Source: Weeksellaceae bacterium (GTDB taxonomy: Bacteria > Bacteroidota > Bacteroidia > Flavobacteriales > Weeksellaceae). Taken from it: DNA of 6,249 bases. The stretch covers positions 1 through 6,249 of the forward strand of contig JAQVKJ010000089.1 of the NCBI GenBank assembly GCA_028694715.1. The letters run 5' to 3'. Both the position numbers and the translations under genes were made by a program. This document shows, in pieces, positions 1 through 5,191 of the stretch; positions within the stretch are counted from its first letter, which is position 1; each line of letters opens with the position of its first letter. The notes beneath the pieces are model-generated. The model ran no database searches. It saw only the letters and a program-made list of their open reading frames with translations, and was not told the origin of the DNA.

Positions 1-1699
1 CAGAAATTATTGGGTCACCGTCTTCTTTGGAAATAATGATGGATGATATCTCAAAGCCTTCATCGCCATATCCAGCCATGCCAAATGTTTCCGGTCCGAT
101 TTCTCCCGGCACATTATTAACTACAACGACGGCCAAAGCACCGGCATTCTGGGCAATTAAAGTTTTTTGTACGAAATCGCAATTGCCTCTTCTCACAACC
201 GCAATTTTTCCATTGATTTCTCCGGGATTGGTGGCGGCATCACAACCGTCATAAGTATCGTTCCCCACTGTATTGGTATCTTCCATAATTCTCAAATCTG
301 CCAACAAGGGCGGTGTTGGCAATATGGGTCCGTATTCGGCAAAACCTCCTACATAAAGTCCTTGTAAATCTCCTTCGGTGGTAATTTCCAATAAATCATA
401 GACGGGAGCACCGGCGACGGCAGGCGTAAATAGATAAAACAGCATGACACCACTTTCTCCTTCAGGCCAAACCAAACAGTAGGCGTTGTCCATTTCTCCA
501 ATTGATTCTCCGGTTTGTCCCAATACATAAAATCCGTCTTCCCCCAATCCTTCTCCGGTGAAATTATATCCTTGTAAATTGGCAGAAGCCTCGTCAAATC
601 CGTATCTGTAAAATATATCATGCAATAAATTGGACGAATAAAACAGATGGCTAATGTTCGCTTCTTTGTTTTCATTGGGATGAACCGACAAATCCAAAGG
701 AAAATCAAAATTGAAGTTGCTTCCTCCGTCAATGAAATCACCCAATGAAGGGTAAAATCCGTTCATTACTTCTATCAATTTATGACTTTCATGGTCATAC
801 ATCACCGCAACATTATTCCCTACAGTGAAGGTGTAAAAATTTTCTGTTTCGCCATCCGAATGCCATCCGGCGGGAGAATATTCAGGGAAATGTGGGGCTA
901 TAAGCAGCTCGCGTTCGCTATCCACAGGAGACTCATTGGGAAATGCATACACCCTGTACTGCGGAGTTTCATCGACCGACAGCTGCTGTTCGTGTGCCAA
1001 AGTTTTGTCAGATTCCTGAAGGGTTTTTCTTATTTCCCGATCGGGATTTGAAAATGCCCCGTGCGAAAAATCGCATTTCAACAGGAGGTTATGTTTGTGA
1101 AGAACTTCACCGGTGGAAGCATCGGCAATCAGCAACAAGACCTTCTGCCCTTCGTCTGTTTTCACATGGACAATCAGTTGATAGCTAAGAACCAATTGAT
1201 TGGAGTTGGTTAAGAAATAAACCAATTGCGGTTCATGCTGTTTTTTGGGTTGTGCCCAGTTGCTATTTGCGAACTCTTCCGGAATCACATTTTGGTTTTC
1301 TTCCATGTGCATCAAATCAAAACCGAGTGCATTCGTGGCAATTTCGGCAATCTGATTGGCTGAAATACCCACTGAGTTTTTATGTGAGACTTGATTCAGC
1401 CCGTCAATAATATTTCCTTGGACAGATTTGACTTCCCCATTTTTTATGACAACCGAAATATGACTGTTGTAAATAGGAATACCGTTGTAAGTTTGTTTGA
1501 AATAATTGTACGAAATATCCGAATTCTCAGATTGGAATGCATCGGTTTTTTTTAAACTTTCTAAGTCGGACAGATTTACTTCCTGACCTGAGTTTCTCAT
1601 GAAATCATAAATTTCTGAGGGTTCAACGACTTTTTGTTGCGCAAAGCAAAAACTTGTACCCAACATAAAAATCAACAATTTTAGAATAGCGTTTTTCAT
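1..1699 (-). CDS. Secreted M36-family (fungalysin-like) metallopeptidase with PA domain, 3' end cut by window
   Basis: The frame is open from ATG 1699 to the window edge, giving 566 residues with no stop. Residues 1-20 form a signal peptide ending CFA before QQ. Residues about 35-115 match the FTP propeptide (FKQTYNGIPIYNSHISV at 67-83), and about 150-200 are PepSY-like and end DASTGEVL. The M36 region follows: YRVYAFPNESP (248-258), SPAGWH (275-280), TVGNNV (292-297) and the family block LFYSSNLLHDIFYRYGFDEA (352-371). Residues about 447-566 are a protease-associated (PA) domain with INGKIAVVRRGNC and a Cys pair at 486/507 that could form a disulfide. In this family the HExxH zinc site follows, so activity cannot be judged here. 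The segment after the YGF block departs from the usual N-rich M36 sequence. The family is made as a secreted zymogen; in Bacteroidota a C-terminal type IX secretion domain is common but would be off-window. There is no Shine-Dalgarno, as expected for the phylum. Family call is firm; substrate unknown. Confidence 0.9.
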   Translation of the reverse strand, partial: MKNAILKLLIFMLGTSFCFAQQKVVEPSEIYDFMRNSGQEVNLSDLESLKKTDAFQSENSDISYNYFKQTYNGIPIYNSHISVVIKNGEVKSVQGNIIDGLNQVSHKNSVGISANQIAEIATNALGFDLMHMEENQNVIPEEFANSNWAQPKKQHEPQLVYFLTNSNQLVLSYQLIVHVKTDEGQKVLLLIADASTGEVLHKHNLLLKCDFSHGAFSNPDREIRKTLQESDKTLAHEQQLSVDETPQYRVYAFPNESPVDSERELLIAPHFPEYSPAGWHSDGETENFYTFTVGNNVAVMYDHESHKLIEVMNGFYPSLGDFIDGGSNFNFDFPLDLSVHPNENKEANISHLFYSSNLLHDIFYRYGFDEASANLQGYNFTGEGLGEDGFYVLGQTGESIGEMDNAYCLVWPEGESGVMLFYLFTPAVAGAPVYDLLEITTEGDLQGLYVGGFAEYGPILPTPPLLADLRIMEDTNTVGNDTYDGCDAATNPGEINGKIAVVRRGNCDFVQKTLIAQNAGALAVVVVNNVPGEIGPETFGMAGYGDEGFEISSIIISKEDGDPIIS

Positions 1700-1732
1700 T
1701 GTTTGTGAGTTTTTTTAATTGATGAAGCGAAG

Positions 1733-1745
1733 TAATCGATTAATC
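1733..1745. promoter_or_regulatory. Overlapping palindromes in the leader of the M36 gene
   Basis: TAATCGATTA (1733-1742) is a perfect 10-bp palindrome, and GATTAATC (1738-1745) is a perfect 8-bp palindrome overlapping it. They lie 34-46 bases upstream of the M36 ATG, where a transcription start would fall if the candidate promoter at 1745-1776 is real. Such a site could be an operator. AT-rich palindromes of this size also arise by chance, so this is only a candidate. Confidence 0.25.
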
Positions 1746-1776
1746 AAAAAAATTACTCAAGATTTGGAGTGACAAA
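1745..1776 (-). promoter_or_regulatory. Weak candidate promoter for the M36 peptidase gene
   Basis: On the minus strand, TTTG (1776-1773) is followed after 20 bases by TTTTTTTG (1752-1745). The second element differs from the Bacteroidota TAnnTTTG box at one defined position. A start near 1740 would give a leader of about 40 bases. No better -7 box is visible in the gap; a TATAAT string farther upstream is not the usual signal for this phylum. The imperfect box would suit a promoter that needs an activator, but that is inference. Confidence 0.25.
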
Positions 1777-1786
1777 AAGGTGACAA
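1769..1786. repeat. GTGACAA direct repeat with 11-bp spacing, possible regulator site
   Basis: GTGACAA occurs at 1769-1775 and again at 1780-1786, start to start 11 bp, about one helical turn, so both copies face the same side of the DNA. On the minus strand it reads TTGTCAC twice. It lies 70-87 bases upstream of the M36 ATG and overlaps the candidate -33 element. This layout fits a head-to-tail bound regulator; the HTH protein encoded next door is an obvious but untested candidate. Confidence 0.35.
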
Positions 1787-1828
1787 TTGAATCTCGCTAC
1801 GCGTAAACAGCTGATTATAGGCAAAATA

Positions 1829-1852
1829 CAAAACAAAGGCGTTTGTGTTTTG
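1829..1852 (-). terminator. Second AT-rich hairpin downstream of the TPR regulator
   Basis: The plus-strand sequence reads CAAAAC AAA, loop GGCG, TTT, a two-base GT bulge, then GTTTTG. That is a nine-pair stem with one bulge and a GC-rich four-base loop. It begins 22 bases after the regulator's stop codon. On the transcript it is followed by UAUUUUG rather than a clean U-tract, so termination is plausible but unproven. Confidence 0.3.
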
Positions 1853-1854
1853 AA

Positions 1855-1876
1855 TGATTTTTAAGTGAAAAAATCA
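1855..1876 (-). terminator. Perfect 8-bp inverted repeat overlapping the TPR regulator's stop codon
   Basis: TGATTTTT (1855-1862) and AAAAATCA (1869-1876) are exact inverse complements with a 6-base loop. In the transcript the left arm starts with the UGA stop itself. The stem is AT-rich and has no long U-tract after it. Together with the hairpin at 1829-1852 it forms a two-hairpin region that probably ends or attenuates regulator transcription before the peptidase gene. Confidence 0.4.
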
Positions 1877-4033
1877 ATAGACTTCTGCTGTTACATTTTC
1901 AATTTTGTTGAGCAAAGATTGAGGTGTATCGTCTTCTGAGGCGTTCAGTTTGTCCTTCACCCGTCGCCAAGTTACCCTGACCGAATTGGGTGAAACGCCG
2001 AGGGTGTCTGCCATTCGCTTGGTGGAAAGTCCGATTTTCACAAGCATCAGAAACCGAAGTTCGGAAGTGGTGATTTTGGGTTGTATTGTTCGTAATTTTA
2101 AGATGAATTCTGGATAGAGTTTGTCAAAACCAGAAAGGAAATGCGTCCAGTCTTCGTCGGTCAGGATGGAAGTGTTCCGGAGTTCGGTAAGGGTTCTGCC
2201 CAATTCTGATTTCCTGTCGTCATAGGTTTCCTGCAATTGTTTCAACTCATTGACGATTTTGTTTATCAACTGATTTTTCTCTTCAATTTTATTAAGGAAT
2301 TGTTCCACATCTTTTCTTGCCTGTTTGAGTTCGGCTTCCACTTTTTCTTTTTCGAGTTCCATGATTTGCCGGTTGGCAAGGAAGATTTGTTTTTCCTTTT
2401 TCTTTTTCATCCGGGTGAAATACAACAAAAGAAATCCGCTGAGTGCGATGACAAAAAATGCAGAAATAATGATGCCGTACCGAAACTTCATTTTTTCTTT
2501 TTCCTTTTCCCGTAGGGCTTTTGTTGCAGCTTCTTTTTTGTCAAATTCATATTGCATCGTGGTTTCTGTAAGCTTTTGGGTATTTGCTTCGTTGATCAGA
2601 CTGTCTTTATAGACAGCAAATAATTTGTGATTTTCATAAGCTGAATTGAAATTCCCCAATGCACTGTCGGCTTTTGAAAGGTATTCATAGGCGAATTTGA
2701 TGCCTTCTTTGGCACCAATTTCTTTGTGTATTTCAAGGCCTTTTTTTAGCCATTTTTCTCCTTCTTCAGCCCGGTTTAATTTTGTATAAATCGCTCCGAT
2801 GGCTGAGTAGCAACCGGCAAGTCCGTCTTTATCGCCAACCGTTTCCATCATTTCTATGGAAGTAAAATAATTTTCAAGCGCAGCTGTATAATTTGACTGT
2901 AAAAAATAAATTTTCGCAATATCTTTATAGCAATAGGCTATGCCTTGCTGTGCATTTATTTCCTTATAAATTTCTAATGAAAATGAATAATTTATCAAGG
3001 CATTGGTGTAATCTTTTTGGTTGAGAAATAATTCTCCAATCGTGTAATATGCATCTGCCTCTCCATAAAGATTCTTTGTTTCTTTATAAAGTTTCAATGA
3101 AATGTTGAAGTTCTTTAAAGCATCGGAATAATTCCCACGAATGGAATAAATCTGTCCGATATTCTGCCTTGCCCACGCCATTCCGGTCTTGTTGTCTATT
3201 TCTTCAAATATTTTCAAGGATTTATAATAGCTCTCCAAAGCTTTGGGGTAATCGCCTTCATTTTTGTAAGTTATACCAATGAAGTTGTGTGAGGCAGCAA
3301 TCTGGGCGGTGTCATTTAATTCTTCGAAAATTTCCAAAGAGCTTGTAAAATTTTTAACGGCTTCAGCAAAATCGCCCTTGTTCATATAGGTGGTTCCGAT
3401 ATTCTGATACACCCTTGCCATTTTCTTTTTGTTGCCTGTTTTTTCATAAACATCAATGGCTTGGTAGTTGTTTTTCAATGCTTCGTTTAAATGACCTTGT
3501 GCCATACTTACATATCCGATTCCACTATAAATGTCAGCCAGTCTTTGGGTATCGTTTACTTGTTTTGCGAATTTTAAAGCCGTTTTATAATATTTTAAAG
3601 CTTCGGGATAATCTGCTATCTCCTGATAGACAATTGCAATATTTCGGTACACCTGGACTTCCCATTGTTTATTTCCTGTTTCTTTAAATATTTTAAGTGC
3701 TTCAAAATAACTTTCCAAGGCCGCTTCTCTTTCGAGCTTTTGCGCCAGTCCGTTTCCCATGTTGTTGTATGATTTTGCCATTCCGTCTTTGAAACCGATT
3801 TTTTGCGCCAATGCCAATGCCTTTTGGGCATAGTTTATACAGACATCGTTTTCATTGATCCGCCAACCGGCATGTTCGCTCAGCCGATTCAGAGTCATCA
3901 CCCTGCCGGTATCGGTTTTGGCTTTGGATAATTCCAGCCGCAGGGAGTCAATGCGTTTTTGTTGAGAATCCTGCGCATAGACCGAACCAATGATAAAAAA
4001 TAGAAGTAACGGAACAATCAATTTGGTTTTCAT
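1874..4033 (-). CDS. Transmembrane one-component regulator: periplasmic TPR array, TM helix, coiled coil, LuxR-like HTH
   Basis: The product has 719 residues. I use ATG 4033 because it opens directly on a signal peptide (MKTKLIVPLLLFFIIGSVYA, then QDSQQ); an in-frame ATG at 4057 adds eight residues but falls inside the promoter's -7 box. Residues about 41-84 are a divergent TPR, and 85-484 are ten TPRs of exactly 40 residues, with the pattern NIG..Y...G(D/N)Y..AL..Y..SL.I..E. A transmembrane helix at 519-539 is followed by RMKKKKEKQ, which predicts a cytoplasmic C-terminus. Residues about 541-617 are coiled coil. TSELRFLMLVKIGLSTKRMA, then LGVSPNSVRVTWRRVKDKL (656-696), is a LuxR/GerE-like helix-turn-helix. 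No kinase, receiver or phospho-acceptor domain is seen, so the likely mode is periplasmic binding passed straight to a membrane-tethered DNA-binding domain. The architecture is familiar in Bacteroidota, usually without assigned targets. The M36 gene lies 174 bases downstream on the same strand and is a possible target. Ligand unknown. Confidence 0.92.
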   Translation of the reverse strand: MKTKLIVPLLLFFIIGSVYAQDSQQKRIDSLRLELSKAKTDTGRVMTLNRLSEHAGWRINENDVCINYAQKALALAQKIGFKDGMAKSYNNMGNGLAQKLEREAALESYFEALKIFKETGNKQWEVQVYRNIAIVYQEIADYPEALKYYKTALKFAKQVNDTQRLADIYSGIGYVSMAQGHLNEALKNNYQAIDVYEKTGNKKKMARVYQNIGTTYMNKGDFAEAVKNFTSSLEIFEELNDTAQIAASHNFIGITYKNEGDYPKALESYYKSLKIFEEIDNKTGMAWARQNIGQIYSIRGNYSDALKNFNISLKLYKETKNLYGEADAYYTIGELFLNQKDYTNALINYSFSLEIYKEINAQQGIAYCYKDIAKIYFLQSNYTAALENYFTSIEMMETVGDKDGLAGCYSAIGAIYTKLNRAEEGEKWLKKGLEIHKEIGAKEGIKFAYEYLSKADSALGNFNSAYENHKLFAVYKDSLINEANTQKLTETTMQYEFDKKEAATKALREKEKEKMKFRYGIIISAFFVIALSGFLLLYFTRMKKKKEKQIFLANRQIMELEKEKVEAELKQARKDVEQFLNKIEEKNQLINKIVNELKQLQETYDDRKSELGRTLTELRNTSILTDEDWTHFLSGFDKLYPEFILKLRTIQPKITTSELRFLMLVKIGLSTKRMADTLGVSPNSVRVTWRRVKDKLNASEDDTPQSLLNKIENVTAEVY
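2582..3781 (-). repeat. Ten tandem 120-bp imperfect repeats encoding 40-residue TPRs
   Basis: Residues 85-484 of the regulator divide into ten consecutive 40-residue units with no insertion or deletion, equal to 1200 bp of 120-bp units. Examples of unit starts are EVQVYRNIAIVYQEIADYPE (unit 2), MARVYQNIGTTYMNKGDFAE (unit 4) and EADAYYTIGELFLNQKDYTN (unit 7). Units 4-6 agree best; units 9-10 are the most divergent, and unit 10 lacks the usual NIG motif. The canonical TPR is 34 residues; the longer period comes from an extended loop between repeats. Confidence 0.85.
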
Positions 4034-4054
4034 GGTTGCGCTTAGGTGTGCTAC

Positions 4055-4089
4055 CAAATATAGTTGTTTTGCTGAAAATCAAGGGCAAA
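4055..4089 (-). promoter_or_regulatory. Promoter of the TPR regulator gene (Bacteroidota -33/-7 type)
   Basis: On the minus strand TATATTTG (4062-4055) matches the Bacteroidota -7 box TAnnTTTG exactly. Upstream there is TTG at 4082-4080 with 17-base spacing, or TTTG at 4089-4086 with 23-base spacing; either falls within the range seen for this sigma factor. A start near 4048 leaves a short leader of about 15 bases before ATG 4033. This placement argues against the upstream ATG at 4057. Confidence 0.55.
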
Positions 4090-4182
4090 GGACAATGTTT
4101 TTTTAGAAATTATTCTATGTATGAATTTGTGTAGTATCGGGAATACGGTTGCCAACGGCTGGTTTTCATTGTAACTTAAATC

Positions 4183-4197
4183 ACGCCTCAAAGGCAT
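4183..4197 (-). terminator. Short hairpin after the YD-like protein gene, weak terminator candidate
   Basis: In the minus-strand transcript AUGCCU and AGGCGU flank a UUG loop, giving six pairs including one U-G wobble. It lies 13 bases beyond the stop codon at 4211. No U-tract follows, so it may only stabilise the 3' end. No stronger terminator is visible between this gene and the regulator promoter. Confidence 0.22.
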
Positions 4198-4210
4198 ACA
4201 TTCTGTAGCA

Positions 4211-5191
4211 TTAATCATATTCGATTTCTCTTTCGGAAATATATACCGGGTTGCCATTCAAATAGGAAGTTCGCATTGTCCAGTTGCCCTGTTTGTCGTA
4301 TTCATACTCGTAAGTTGCCTCCATGATATTGTCATTAATATTCAGTATGGATTGAATTAAATTTTCATTAGAATCATAAGCAAACGATAAATTAATGCGT
4401 TCTTCGCCAATGAGCATATTCAAAGTACTCATTTTGTTTTTTTCATTGTATTCAGGAAATAATTTGGCCAAATATTCTTCTTTCACATTAATCAACTTAA
4501 TTTGTTCGTTTTCATTGTATAAAATTTGGAATTCCGATTCTTTTGAATTATTTAAATTGAGTTCAGTTTTTTTGCCTGCGTTGTATTCCAAGGAAATCGT
4601 AACGAGCAAATCATCATTTTTATCAAAAACCGTTTCAGTAAAATTAGAACCACTGTATTTAAAATAGGATTTTCCATACAATTCATCCGATGCATCGTAT
4701 TCTATAATTTCAGATAGTTGCCCGTCGGAGTTGTAATTATAAAATGCCGTTGCTGTGATTTGACCTTCATTGTCCTTATCCATTGATTTTATCAATCTTT
4801 TCTCATCATTATATTCGTAAAATACTGTTTCCCCATTTTCCCACGCATCTTTGAATAAAAGGTTTCCTTCATTATTGAAGCGATAATTGTAGTTGGGCTT
4901 AAGATGAGAATTGTCAATGAGCCAAGTGCTTAATTGCTCCACATATACATCAATAATAAAATAAGGCTCAAGCGCAGTAAAGAGCTGCATATCAGAATAC
5001 TCAGTGACCTGCTCGTCTTTTTCGGCAGCACCGTCAGTGGATTTCACACCAAATGAATTTTGAACAACCGAGCGTACAGTTCCTTTGAAACCGAGAATTT
5101 CACTGTCATACATTGTTTTTTTCTGTGCTTGCGTTTGAAAGGCAACAAGAAAAAGAATTATAAAAATCCGGATGAAATTTATGTTTTTCAT
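4211..5191 (-). CDS. Secreted protein with degenerate YD/RHS-like beta repeats, function unknown
   Basis: The product has 326 residues. The start at 5191 gives a signal peptide (residues 1-22, core FIRIFIILFLVAF, cleavage after TQA). The mature part has no cysteine and is rich in Asn, Glu and Tyr. From about residue 100 it is a run of short strands of the YD type: YNYRFNNEGNLL (101-112), YEYNDEKRLI (125-134), YNYNSDGQLSEIIEYD (151-166), FAYDSNENLI (270-279), YEYEYDKQGNW (294-304) and a final REIEYD. These repeats are spaced irregularly and lack the RHS core and toxin tip of polymorphic toxins; the length is also far below theirs. Residues 23-100 match nothing I recognise. The fold resembles small exported YD-repeat proteins common in Bacteroidota, which have no agreed role. 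The start codon overlaps the waaA stop (ATGA), so expression is probably coupled to Kdo transferase and an envelope role is a reasonable guess. No lipobox is present, so it is likely periplasmic or exported rather than a lipoprotein. Confidence 0.82.
   Translation of the reverse strand: MKNINFIRIFIILFLVAFQTQAQKKTMYDSEILGFKGTVRSVVQNSFGVKSTDGAAEKDEQVTEYSDMQLFTALEPYFIIDVYVEQLSTWLIDNSHLKPNYNYRFNNEGNLLFKDAWENGETVFYEYNDEKRLIKSMDKDNEGQITATAFYNYNSDGQLSEIIEYDASDELYGKSYFKYSGSNFTETVFDKNDDLLVTISLEYNAGKKTELNLNNSKESEFQILYNENEQIKLINVKEEYLAKLFPEYNEKNKMSTLNMLIGEERINLSFAYDSNENLIQSILNINDNIMEATYEYEYDKQGNWTMRTSYLNGNPVYISEREIEYD

Noticed and set aside
349..741. A 130-codon minus-strand open frame inside the peptidase region
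   Set aside because: It is out of frame with a continuous, motif-rich M36 reading frame and shows no domain features of its own.
4034..4057. Upstream ATG at 4057 as start of the TPR regulator
   Set aside because: It would add eight residues ahead of a clear signal peptide and lies within the perfect TAnnTTTG box; ATG 4033 fits both signals.
4105..4118. TAGAAATTATTCTA next to a T-run, a possible plus-strand terminator-like motif
   Set aside because: The stem is only five AT-rich pairs, the T-run is on the wrong side for the minus-strand transcripts, and no plus-strand gene is present.
4051..4222. Short minus-strand frame beginning MINATECMPLRRD, overlapping the end of the YD-like gene and running through the intergenic region
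   Set aside because: It runs through the promoter of the regulator, has no recognisable domain or signal, and its residue make-up looks like translated noncoding DNA.
4441..4560. Very AT-rich core of the YD-like gene (28 G or C in 120 bases) as a sign of foreign DNA
   Set aside because: Comparable stretches occur in the TPR gene (16 of 60 at 2941-3000), and Asn/Lys/Ile-rich codons explain it.
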